From: a virus
DNA: 26,336 nt
Direction: 5' to 3' (one strand)
Virus record (IMG/VR): IMGVR_UViG_3300025137_007009
Span: 1-26,336 of that record
Numbering within the stretch: position 1 is the first letter of the stretch; each line of letters begins with the position of its first letter. Positions 7,354 through 14,302 of the stretch are shown piece by piece. The translations under genes and the position numbers were made by a program. The notes under the pieces are model-generated. The model was not told the DNA's origin and did not search any database. It was given only the letters and a program-made list of their open reading frames with translations.

Positions 7354-7979
7354 AAGATTCTTTCCATCAACCCATAACACTGTATAAATTTACATCTATT
7401 CATATTGATTTGACGAAGCATGTAAAGTTTTTCCCATTGAGGGTTGTGAAATTTCTTGGCAACTTTAGAATTAAAACCAACCAATATTATATCGTCATGA
7501 GTTCTCTTAGTGCTTATAAAATATTCATAAGCTATTATACCAGTACTTATGTTTTTATTCATAGGATATCCTATTCTGTTACGAACATTAGCTAGCTCTT
7601 TATCTAATGCTCCTAACCTATCTGTATCGAAATCATAAGAGTCTATTACTTTTTGGTAGCTTCTACTTGCCACACTTGACATATGTGATGGGTGTGAATG
7701 AAAATATATTTTTTTAAATAATTCTTGATCTGTATGTATCTGTTTAATATTAGCATAGCCGCGATGAAAACCCACTTGCCGCCCATCTTTGTCTAACTTC
7801 TGATAGCCGGGTGCAAAGTTACGTGATATGCAAATCTTATTCTCATAGTCAAGTACTTCTTGGAACCTCAAGGGCCACAAGTAATTAAACAGCACAAGTA
7901 GGTTTTTGCCATTTAATTCTAGTTTATCTATAGATTCTTGTGTCAGTTCTTTGTTGTTTGCTATTATATAGTATTTCAT
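7350..7979 (-). CDS. sialyltransferase-motif (GT29/GT42-like) putative glycosyltransferase
   Basis: This 209-residue protein is coupled by ATGA at both ends. The N-terminal half reads like a nucleotide-sugar transferase of the GT29/GT42-like group: LLVLFNYLWPLRF, then CISRNFAPG. The best signature is NISTGIIAYEYFI followed by DDIILVGFN (roughly residues 143-170), resembling the sialylmotif 'ST-G-hydrophobic ... h-x-G-F' pattern. KIYFHSHPSHMSS carries several His residues that could serve catalysis. Similar proteins sit in bacterial polysaccharide clusters. No CMP-sialic-acid synthesis gene is in the window, so a different donor is likely. Family call is moderate. Confidence 0.5.
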   Translation of the reverse strand: MKYYIIANNKELTQESIDKLELNGKNLLVLFNYLWPLRFQEVLDYENKICISRNFAPGYQKLDKDGRQVGFHRGYANIKQIHTDQELFKKIYFHSHPSHMSSVASRSYQKVIDSYDFDTDRLGALDKELANVRNRIGYPMNKNISTGIIAYEYFISTKRTHDDIILVGFNSKVAKKFHNPQWEKLYMLRQINMNRCKFIQCYGLMERIL

Positions 7980-8377
7980 GATAGTCTGTTTCTATTCATT
8001 ATATCTGTCGTGGAATATCCGGTAATTTTAGGAAATAATATAACATTTTTTACACATTCTGATCCTATAATTTGCTTATCCTTGTAGTCATCTCCAACTA
8101 CTATGGTCTCTACATCTAAAGACTTTATAAGTATTGTTAGTTCTAAGTCGGAGTCAAAAATAAAAACGTCATCTATTTCGGGTATGTCTAAAAGTTTTTC
8201 ATGTCTGCATATCTGGTTATTAATAGGGCGATCAGCACCTTTTCTTTCTTTTGTTCTTCTGTCTGTGTCTATACCTACTATGAGTTTATCTCCTAATGAT
8301 TTAGCGTACCTAAATAATTCTATATGTCCTTTGTGAATAATATCAAAACAGCCATTAGTCCATATCGTTTTTTTCAT
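7976..8377 (-). CDS. hldE2: HldE nucleotidyltransferase domain as a separate protein (ADP-heptose synthase)
   Basis: This 133-residue cytidylyltransferase-fold protein corresponds to domain II of HldE/RfaE, which makes ADP-D-glycero-beta-D-manno-heptose from heptose 1-phosphate and ATP. The motif TNGCFDIIHKGHIELF (residues 7-22) contains the H15-KG-H18 signature. GADRPINNQ and IVVGDDYKDKQIIG match the domain's later conserved loops, and TGYSTTDIMNR closes it as in HldE. I chose the ATG at 8377 because AAGGA lies ten bases upstream; a GTG at 8383 is possible. In most Gram-negatives the kinase and nucleotidyltransferase domains are fused. Here the kinase is the overlapping upstream gene. The order and 23-base overlap imply coupled expression. 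Confidence 0.88.
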   Translation of the reverse strand: MKKTIWTNGCFDIIHKGHIELFRYAKSLGDKLIVGIDTDRRTKERKGADRPINNQICRHEKLLDIPEIDDVFIFDSDLELTILIKSLDVETIVVGDDYKDKQIIGSECVKNVILFPKITGYSTTDIMNRNRLS

Positions 8378-9107
8378 AAACACAAGTTCCTTTTTTCCTG
8401 ATTACTTGATTACAGCATTTTTGTGCATATTCTATCGCTTTTGTAGTAGTATCACCAGAATCAATAGCATAAGTAAAAGCAGCCGTGAAAACATCTCCTG
8501 CGCCAGAAACGTCGAAAGTCTGCAATACCTCAGGAGGAAAAAATTCTTGTTCATTATACAAAACGCCTTTACTTCCCCTTGTTATAATAATTTTACTTAT
8601 AGTTTCTCTATCTACTATATGTGAATTATTGGCAAATTCTTGTTCATTCAGTTTAATAAAGTTATAGCCTTCAATCATTTTTTTAGTTAGTTTGCGTTTA
8701 GTATCTAGAATAGTTAGAGGCGCTGCTCCTCCCAACTTCTCTATGTCTATATCCCAAAGAAAGCCTTTGCAATAATCAGAAACTATGATACAAGAAAAGT
8801 CTAATCCAATTTCTGTATTAACTCTAGTCACAGAGTCATTGATATCACAACGCAATAGTAGTTGATTTGTTTTACTATCTACATATCTAATTTTTTTAAT
8901 TGTATCAGGATTATTAGAGATAAAATCTATCTGATTTTCCCAAAATACTTTAGCGTTTGCATGAGTGTTACCAGCCATTCCTAAACACTCTTTAAAACTT
9001 TCTACTTTTATTATTGGTACCGGGCCTTCTGGACAAATTCTTTCACAAACACCATAAATATATTTATCAATACAAGAGTCTCCTATGACGGCATATCTTT
9101 TATTCAT
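8355..9107 (-). CDS. hldE1: HldE kinase domain as a separate protein (D-beta-heptose 7-phosphate kinase)
   Basis: This 250-residue PfkB/ribokinase-fold protein corresponds to domain I of HldE. The start is the ATG at 9107 with GAGGAG just upstream. GDSCIDKYIYG (residues 9-19), ERICPEGPVPIIKV (22-35) and GMAGNTHAN (43-51) follow HldE closely. RYVDSKTNQLLLRCD (74-88) is the sugar-binding strand pair, IKLNEQEF (151-158) is the N-x-x-E motif, and DVSGAGDVF (199-207) holds the catalytic Asp205. Product: heptose 1,7-bisphosphate. It lacks the nucleotidyltransferase half, which is the next gene. HldE domain I is usually about 310 residues, so this is a compact version. The HAD phosphatase gene just upstream overlaps it by eight bases. 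Confidence 0.9.
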   Translation of the reverse strand: MNKRYAVIGDSCIDKYIYGVCERICPEGPVPIIKVESFKECLGMAGNTHANAKVFWENQIDFISNNPDTIKKIRYVDSKTNQLLLRCDINDSVTRVNTEIGLDFSCIIVSDYCKGFLWDIDIEKLGGAAPLTILDTKRKLTKKMIEGYNFIKLNEQEFANNSHIVDRETISKIIITRGSKGVLYNEQEFFPPEVLQTFDVSGAGDVFTAAFTYAIDSGDTTTKAIEYAQKCCNQVIRKKGTCVYEKNDMD

Positions 9108-9396
9108 CAAAAAACTCCTCAGGATGTATAGTTTTATCATCTATAAAAATATCATAAGAAGGTTTTCCGAATACAATCTTGTGTCTTTTGCATCCCCATT
9201 TATTCAGTTGTTGGGTGGTGAGAGCTTCGTAGTTTTTACCAGAAGCAGAACCTCTAGCAGTCCAATATGTTATTGTATTTCCGGCTTCAAAAAGATTATT
9301 TATATGTTGTATTCTTGTCTTAATGGGCTTACTGTTTATATAATCTCCATTAAGGGTAATACAAATAGTGTTATCTATATCTATGTAGTAATTCAT
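9100..9396 (-). CDS. HAD phosphatase, EcbF/BcbF capsule-biosynthesis type
   Basis: This 98-residue HAD protein begins with DIDNTIC (D6 nucleophile, D8 acid/base). Thr46 in YWTARG is motif II, Lys78 in FGKPS is motif III and D86-D87 in FIDDKT is motif IV. The run NGDYINSKPI and the end HPEEF match the EcbF/BcbF family, small phosphatases in capsule loci. There is no cap domain, suggesting a large or flexible substrate. It lies between a cupin gene (ATGA overlap) and the heptose kinase gene, so it is the natural candidate for removing the 7-phosphate from heptose 1,7-bisphosphate, the GmhB step. That assignment is inference from context. Confidence 0.8.
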   Translation of the reverse strand: MNYYIDIDNTICITLNGDYINSKPIKTRIQHINNLFEAGNTITYWTARGSASGKNYEALTTQQLNKWGCKRHKIVFGKPSYDIFIDDKTIHPEEFFDE

Positions 9397-9755
9397 TTGC
9401 TGTTTATAATCCTATATGAGTCGTCATCGTCATGGTGAGTAGAAATTTCTATAAAGTCACATGGATAATCTAGATTACTACTAAATCTATGAGCCACTCC
9501 AGCCTCTATGGTAAAAGACTGACCTTTCTTTAATATAATAGTATCAAAAAGTTCTGATTGCCAAAATTCTAATTCTAAGTTTTTAGAATGTTGCAGTAAA
9601 AGCTCTCCTTCGATAACATAAAATGTTTCTTTCTTATTTTTGTGATAATGAACAGAACACCACTTATCACTTAAAACATGCAAATGTTTTCCGCAATATC
9701 GATTATTATTCTCTATCCACAATTCGTAACCCCATTTTTTTAAAATTGTAATCAT
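9393..9755 (-). CDS. ManC/WbuC-like cupin sugar-binding protein
   Basis: This 120-residue double-stranded beta-helix protein resembles the C-terminal cupin of mannose-6-phosphate isomerase type II. KKWGYELW (residues 6-13) is the K-P-W-G-x-x-like opening. H36-Y-H38, E43 and H89 form the cupin metal set, and IEISTHHDDDDSYRI resembles the conserved ending of ManC (E-x-Q-x-G-x-x-x-E-D-D-I-x-R). With the pyrophosphorylase half absent, it may isomerise or epimerise a sugar phosphate or nucleotide sugar. It is coupled by ATGA to the HAD phosphatase, placing it inside the heptose operon. Exact substrate unknown. Confidence 0.75.
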   Translation of the reverse strand: MITILKKWGYELWIENNNRYCGKHLHVLSDKWCSVHYHKNKKETFYVIEGELLLQHSKNLELEFWQSELFDTIILKKGQSFTIEAGVAHRFSSNLDYPCDFIEISTHHDDDDSYRIINSK

Positions 9756-9761
9756 AATGCT

Positions 9762-11339
9762 TTATTCACTTGTTATATAAGATACAATATTTTTGCTATC
9801 TTTATTCAATCCCCAATAATCAAAACTATGCTTAAAACCATGAGGATTATTACATTTTATCTGTAATGTATGTTTATTTTTTAGGTAAACTAAAGCACCA
9901 ATAGTAGATAGCCAAGAATCTATACCTAGATACCCCAAAGAACTATTACATATTTCTAAGGATTCTACAACAGAGGTTTTATTTATTAAATTAAGTAGCA
10001 GTGGATGTTTAGGAACATTTCCGTAATGAGAGCCTAATACAACACCATTTAGCATTGTGCTCTCTAAAATACTAATAGTATTTCTCCAATCTATTTGTGT
10101 AAAATTTCTTTGATTTCTATCATCATAAGAATATGGACATATCGAAATATAGTTTTTTAAAACTCCAGTATTAATATTATAAGGATACTTAAATTGTTCT
10201 TTTTCTTTAAACAAGAAAGTGTCCGTATTATATGTTTTTTTTATAAATAGTTTCTTTATTGAGCAATCTATAGCTGGCTTAATGCTCTTTCTTGTTATTC
10301 TAGTAAAATGTTCTAATGAATAATATGCTTTAGAAGAAAATCTAGGGTCGCTATAGTCTTCTAATTCATTCCACAGTATTTTAATGTCATGAAATATATA
10401 ATCTTTGCTATAACGAATTAAGTCAGTAATTTCTTTGTGCCTACTACACGCTAAGTATATTGTATCTAAATTGTTTTTAATAGAAATATCTAAAGAACAA
10501 TCAACTATTCTTAAAAAATCTCCTATACCCCCGGTTATGAAAATATTATATTTTTTTTGTGTAGAAATTTTTGTTGATCGAACTATAATCTCAGGCTTAC
10601 TAATGTCTATAAAATCTTGATCGTCGTAAACATGGCTAGTATATTCCCCGCAAATTTTATTAGGCGTTATTGTTTTTAAGAAAGGATTAGCCGTCTGCCA
10701 TTTTTTAGGAAATATAGCTATGTTGTTTTTATGTAGAAGTTCACACAGAGGTACGGTATAACCAACTTGTGCAATTACTAAATTAGAAATAAAAACTAAA
10801 TCAAATAAGTCTGAGACAGAAGTCTGTCCCATTAAATCTATGTCACATCTTATATTGTGACAATTACTTGTTCCAATGCCTACAAAATAATATTCTTTTT
10901 TAAATTCAGATATAAATTTGTTAATTATAGTTGGATCGCAATCAAGATTATCTATTCCCTTTCTATTATGTCTAGGCTCTATATATCTAATAAGACATAT
11001 TTTTTTATTATTCTTCTTATGTTTCAGTATCTTTTTAACAAGATTATGATTTTTTATACTATGATCTTTATTAAAATTAATGTCATAAGCACAAGATGAG
11101 GTTATATCTTCTATGATTGTAGTTTCTGAGTTAGTCTTATGAGGTAAATAACTAAATATTTGTGTCTCATCATCTCTTTTTTTTGAGAAAGGCAGCACCA
11201 CGCATTTTAAATCTTCAAAAACTTTTGGATAATTACTGTAAACCGCTATAGGTTCTGTAACATTATCTAAATAGGATTTTACAATTGGATATAAATATAT
11301 AGAATCTCCTAATCCGCTTTCTCCTCTTATGTATAACAT
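9762..11339 (-). CDS. tandem GT9-like (heptosyltransferase) protein
   Basis: This 525-residue protein appears to be two GT-B, GT9-like units in one chain. Unit 1 (about residues 1-250) starts with YIRGESGLGDSIYLYP, the GT9 G-x-G-D loop at 9-12, and has VGIGTSN and DLMGQTSVSDLFDLV before a QVGYTVPLCELL segment. Unit 2 (about 262-525) repeats this with ITGGIGDFLRIVD (268-280), ISICPYS and NKTSVVESLEICNSSLGYLGIDSW. GT9 enzymes transfer ADP-heptose to lipopolysaccharide core, which fits the HldE and phosphatase genes just downstream. The second unit lacks some donor-side residues I would expect and could be degenerate. Acceptor unknown; no membrane segment. Confidence 0.72.
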   Translation of the reverse strand: MLYIRGESGLGDSIYLYPIVKSYLDNVTEPIAVYSNYPKVFEDLKCVVLPFSKKRDDETQIFSYLPHKTNSETTIIEDITSSCAYDINFNKDHSIKNHNLVKKILKHKKNNKKICLIRYIEPRHNRKGIDNLDCDPTIINKFISEFKKEYYFVGIGTSNCHNIRCDIDLMGQTSVSDLFDLVFISNLVIAQVGYTVPLCELLHKNNIAIFPKKWQTANPFLKTITPNKICGEYTSHVYDDQDFIDISKPEIIVRSTKISTQKKYNIFITGGIGDFLRIVDCSLDISIKNNLDTIYLACSRHKEITDLIRYSKDYIFHDIKILWNELEDYSDPRFSSKAYYSLEHFTRITRKSIKPAIDCSIKKLFIKKTYNTDTFLFKEKEQFKYPYNINTGVLKNYISICPYSYDDRNQRNFTQIDWRNTISILESTMLNGVVLGSHYGNVPKHPLLLNLINKTSVVESLEICNSSLGYLGIDSWLSTIGALVYLKNKHTLQIKCNNPHGFKHSFDYWGLNKDSKNIVSYITSE

Positions 11340-11348
11340 ACAGATATA

Positions 11349-12002
11349 TTAATCTCCATCTTTACGAAAAACAAAAGATGTGATACTTTCTCTCCCACAC
11401 ACAGATTCTTGATCAGACACTTCTATAATCGTATACTTCATTTGATCAAAAAACTTAATTAAACCATTAATAGTATAATAGTAATAATGTTCGTTCGGCC
11501 TATAATGCTTGCTTTGTTTAACTTCAAGTATATTATCAAATATAGGAATAGATACTATTACAATTTTAGTTTTAGGTATTTTATTGAGCAGTATGTCTGG
11601 ATTCTTAATATGTTCTAGAACATCCCACATAGTAAAACCATCAATACCATCCAAGTTATCTAGATAAGGATCAACATATATATCTTTTTGTTTTAATGTT
11701 TTAACGGCATATGGATTTATATCATAACCAAAGGCTTTGTTTTTATATTTTTTAATAAATTCACCAGAACCTATTCCTATATCTAGTACTGAATTACAAT
11801 ATTTACTAGTTATGGATGTTCTAAAATCATTTAACTTTTTTGATATCTCAGTGTCTTCGTAGTTAATATATTTATTAAAGTAATCTTGATCATAATGAAC
11901 AGATACAGACATATCTCTTTGATAAGCTATAGTAAGATCATTAAGTATATTTAAAGATCCAAATTCAAAGCTTGGTTTTATTAAAATAATAGAATCACTC
12001 AT
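11349..12002 (-). CDS. SAM-dependent methyltransferase (Methyltransf_23-like)
   Basis: This 217-residue protein starts at the ATG at 12002, preceded by GAGG at eight bases; a longer frame to 12035 would lie inside the upstream gene. Motif I is VLDIGIGSGEF (residues 72-82), AFGYDINPYAV (90-100) is motif II, and MWDVLEHIKNPD (125-136) is the motif IV/post region usual for sugar and O-antigen methyltransferases. An N-terminal extension of about 65 residues includes VHYDQDYFNKYI, a segment often seen in glycan-linked methyltransferases. It overlaps the cupin gene upstream and sits nine bases from the tandem GT9 gene, indicating co-transcription. Confidence 0.85.
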   Translation of the reverse strand: MSDSIILIKPSFEFGSLNILNDLTIAYQRDMSVSVHYDQDYFNKYINYEDTEISKKLNDFRTSITSKYCNSVLDIGIGSGEFIKKYKNKAFGYDINPYAVKTLKQKDIYVDPYLDNLDGIDGFTMWDVLEHIKNPDILLNKIPKTKIVIVSIPIFDNILEVKQSKHYRPNEHYYYYTINGLIKFFDQMKYTIIEVSDQESVCGRESITSFVFRKDGD

Positions 12003-12342
12003 ATTGTTTACCTCTATCAATTCTAATAATGTCATTATTGTCTAACTCTACAAAATATATTTCAAAAGCTATAGTATCCTCCAACGCAGAAAATCTGTGT
12101 TGTAGTCCGGGAGGTACTGAAGTGCTTTGTCTGTCTGAGATAATAGTCGTATCCACTAAGTCGTAATCCTTTTGCCAAACTTCTATTTTAAGCTTTCCTT
12201 TTTCTACATAAAACATATTGTATTTATGTAAATGATAGTGTCTAGAACACATATATCCCTTTTTGGCTTCTATGCGATGTATAGAAACATTATTTTTATC
12301 AAAGATAGATTCTGTATTTCCCCAAATTTTTCCATGTATCAT
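11995..12342 (-). CDS. ManC-like cupin, first gene of the minus operon
   Basis: This 115-residue cupin is related to the mannose-6-phosphate isomerase type II domain. H35-Y-H37 and H82 are present, but the Glu usually found five residues after the second His is Asn42, so metal binding may differ from its paralogue at 9393-9755. KIWGNTESIF (5-14) is the opening motif; STSVPPGLQHRF (73-84) is the strand with the final His. AAAGG lies eight bases before the ATG (on the minus strand), a good ribosome-binding site. It leads the ten-gene operon and faces the subtilase across 61 bases. Confidence 0.75.
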   Translation of the reverse strand: MIHGKIWGNTESIFDKNNVSIHRIEAKKGYMCSRHYHLHKYNMFYVEKGKLKIEVWQKDYDLVDTTIISDRQSTSVPPGLQHRFSALEDTIAFEIYFVELDNNDIIRIDRGKQYE

Positions 12343-12366
12343 ATTATCGACCTTTAGTGTATACTA

Positions 12367-12385
12367 ATTATAACTGCATTATAAT
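12367..12385. promoter_or_regulatory. possible divergent -10 elements
   Basis: ATTATAAT (12378-12385) is a perfect palindrome that gives TATAAT on both strands, and a second minus-strand TATAAT lies at 12367-12372, between the divergent cupin and subtilase genes. No clear -35 was found for either direction. Plus-strand initiation here would leave a leader of only about 12 bases. Confidence 0.28.
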
Positions 12386-12403
12386 AAACAAAGGAGATTA
12401 CTG

Positions 12404-13327
12404 ATGTTTTTCAGCCGCAAAGATTCGTTTCTTTTTCCATATGTAAAAGAAGACATATATTCAAATTTCTCAGATCGTCAGCAGATCCCTTGGTCAATAT
12501 CACAATATAATATACCCCGTTTATGGGGTAAATATACTGGTCAAAATGTAGTAGTTGCCGTTATTGATAGCGGATGTGAACTAAATCATCCTGATTTAAG
12601 AGGCAACTATATAGAAGGATACAATACTATAGACAAAAATAAAGACCCACTTGACGAGAATGGCCACGGCACTCATGTAGCTGGTACAATAGCTGCTGTT
12701 AATAATAGTCAGGGAGTTGTGGGGGTAGCACCTGATGCAAAGATCATGCCTATTAAAGTGTTTGATAAAAGCGGGGCAGGATCAACAGCTAATGTAGCTA
12801 GTGCTGTAGAATGGGCCGGTAAAAATGGCGCAGATATTATCTGTATGTCTTTAGGTTCTAAGCATGGTAGTAGACATTTAGAGAAAGCAATTATGGGAGC
12901 CTTAAATAGAGGTGCTGTATGTTTTTGTGCAGCGGGGAACTCTGGTGAAAAAACAGACATCCTCTATCCTGCTAAGTTTGAGTTAACGGTTAGTACAGGC
13001 GCCATAGATATAAATCAAAATAGAACACTATTTAGTTGTAGTGGAGAAGAGTTAGACTTTCTAGCACCCGGAGCAGATATATTAAGTACTATGATGAATG
13101 GTCGTTACGCTGTTATGAGTGGTACTAGCATGGCAAACCCATATGTTGTTGGATGTGCGGCATTACTTTGTGAGTGGGCTAAGAAACACAGAATTAAATT
13201 AAATACAGCTGATGATTATATCAAGCACTTAAAGAAATACACTACATCTTTAAAGAATATAAAATACAAAAACAACAAATCATATGAAGGTCATGGTATT
13301 TTAGATCCAAGAAAATTTAATTTTTAG
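12404..13327 (+). CDS. subtilisin-family (S8) protease, intracellular type
   Basis: This 307-residue protease has the complete S8 active site: Asp55 (AVIDSG), His88 (NGHGTHVAGT), oxyanion Asn179 (AAGNSG) and Ser242 (GTSMANP). There is no signal peptide and no long I9 propeptide. Only about 26 residues precede the mature-like QQIPW. Residues 9-14 (FLFPYV) closely resemble the LIPY motif in the short inhibitory N-terminal extension of Bacillus-type intracellular subtilisins, suggesting latency until trimmed. AAGGAG (12391-12396) supports the start. Roles could include virion maturation or processing of host proteins. It is a lone plus-strand gene between two minus-strand blocks and overlaps the next gene's 3' end by 11 bases. 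Confidence 0.93.
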   Translation: MFFSRKDSFLFPYVKEDIYSNFSDRQQIPWSISQYNIPRLWGKYTGQNVVVAVIDSGCELNHPDLRGNYIEGYNTIDKNKDPLDENGHGTHVAGTIAAVNNSQGVVGVAPDAKIMPIKVFDKSGAGSTANVASAVEWAGKNGADIICMSLGSKHGSRHLEKAIMGALNRGAVCFCAAGNSGEKTDILYPAKFELTVSTGAIDINQNRTLFSCSGEELDFLAPGADILSTMMNGRYAVMSGTSMANPYVVGCAALLCEWAKKHRIKLNTADDYIKHLKKYTTSLKNIKYKNNKSYEGHGILDPRKFNF

Positions 13328-13631
13328 TTTTCTCTTGATTTTTATAGTAAGAAAAATATGGTGTTTGTTGAGGATCTACACCTAACCACTGCAATACCAT
13401 AACGGCTGTTCGTCGTTCTTTCTGTATTTCTCGATACTCAGATCTATCAGCATCATAAACGCTATTGTATATTGTCTGATGCTGATATTGTATTTGATTA
13501 TGAGTAGTCAAGCGACCTCCGTTGTTAGCGAAGTTCATGAATCTACCCATACTATCACCAACCATCTGCTGACCAAAACAATTAGAACAAGAACTAAGGA
13601 CAAGTAATATAATTAAAGTTTTCTGAAACAT
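13317..13631 (-). CDS. small exported protein with signal peptide
   Basis: This 104-residue protein begins MFQKTLIILLVLSSCSNCFGQQ, a signal peptide; LSSC could serve as a weak lipobox, otherwise cleavage near CFG is possible. The start is ATG 13631; a TTG six bases earlier is an alternative. The mature part is Gln/Asn/Tyr-rich (QIQYQHQTIYNS) and has a helical basic stretch (REIQKERRTAVMVLQWLG). It shows no enzyme motif. Convergent with the subtilase, with an 11-base 3' overlap. Its 5' end overlaps the methyltransferase gene upstream in the same operon. Function unknown; a periplasmic or surface-anchored accessory protein is possible. Confidence 0.65.
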   Translation of the reverse strand: MFQKTLIILLVLSSCSNCFGQQMVGDSMGRFMNFANNGGRLTTHNQIQYQHQTIYNSVYDADRSEYREIQKERRTAVMVLQWLGVDPQQTPYFSYYKNQEKTKN

Positions 13632-14302
13632 CCCCAAGCCGCCTTTTCTGTATTAAAGTTTTCTACTTTTTCAAGGTTATTTGTCTTACAACTATCTATA
13701 ATAGCATCATCTTGTACTTCAAGCCAGTTCCAATATTTATTTTTTATATGCTTATTAAATATGTCTACATCCTTTGCATAGTCGTGCAGCATAATATAGT
13801 CTCCTTGTTTTATAATGCTAGAAAGCATTTTAAATTCGCAAGGCTTGCAGCCGCCATCACATAAAACACAACTAGTGCCATTTTTATTTATTATATCCAC
13901 TAGAATTTGTCTACTATACTCATCTGCAAAGTCAGAATAATCTCCGTTGAATATGTTTTGATGATATACTGTGATGTTCAACAAACTGTCTTGTTGTAAT
14001 AAATACTCAGCTTTCCTTACGTCGAAAGTATGCACACGAAAATCATGACTATATTGCAGCATTATATCTCTTACTGCTTTAGTACAAGCTCCTTGATAGG
14101 TTCCTATCTCTATAATGTTAGAAGGTTTTATCTCTTTAAATAACTCATCAAAACAAAAGATAAAATTAGGATTTTGTTCTATAGCAATACGATCATAACT
14201 ACAATGAGATATCTGTGATTCTGATAATTTTTTATTAAAGTAATCATTATCAAAACAATCTTGACCATCGCACCTAACTCTATCTCTTATGGTCTGATTC
14301 AT
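13613..14302 (-). CDS. class I methyltransferase, CmcI/cephalosporin-hydroxylase-like
   Basis: This 229-residue protein starts at ATG 14302, which overlaps the upstream TGA (ATGA), so a longer frame to 14335 was rejected. Motif I is IIEIGTYQGACT (residues 63-74), and VHTFDVRKAEYL follows as strand 2. SCVLCDGGCKPCEF and GDYIMLHDYAKDVD correspond to strands 4-5 of the CmcI-like group. Such proteins occur in polysaccharide and natural-product clusters as methyltransferases of unknown acceptor. An unusual number of cysteines (CDGGCKPC) lies near the active site. Part of the second minus-strand glycan block. Confidence 0.75.
   Translation of the reverse strand: MNQTIRDRVRCDGQDCFDNDYFNKKLSESQISHCSYDRIAIEQNPNFIFCFDELFKEIKPSNIIEIGTYQGACTKAVRDIMLQYSHDFRVHTFDVRKAEYLLQQDSLLNITVYHQNIFNGDYSDFADEYSRQILVDIINKNGTSCVLCDGGCKPCEFKMLSSIIKQGDYIMLHDYAKDVDIFNKHIKNKYWNWLEVQDDAIIDSCKTNNLEKVENFNTEKAAWGCFRKL

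Noticed and set aside
9085-9438. 117-residue plus-strand frame across HAD phosphatase and cupin genes
   Set aside because: It is opposite two genes with clear motifs; its hydrophobic composition is an artefact of AT-rich antisense reading.
6526-12342. Integron, transposon or insertion-sequence boundaries around the glycan operon
   Set aside because: No transposase, integrase or terminal inverted repeats were seen at either end.
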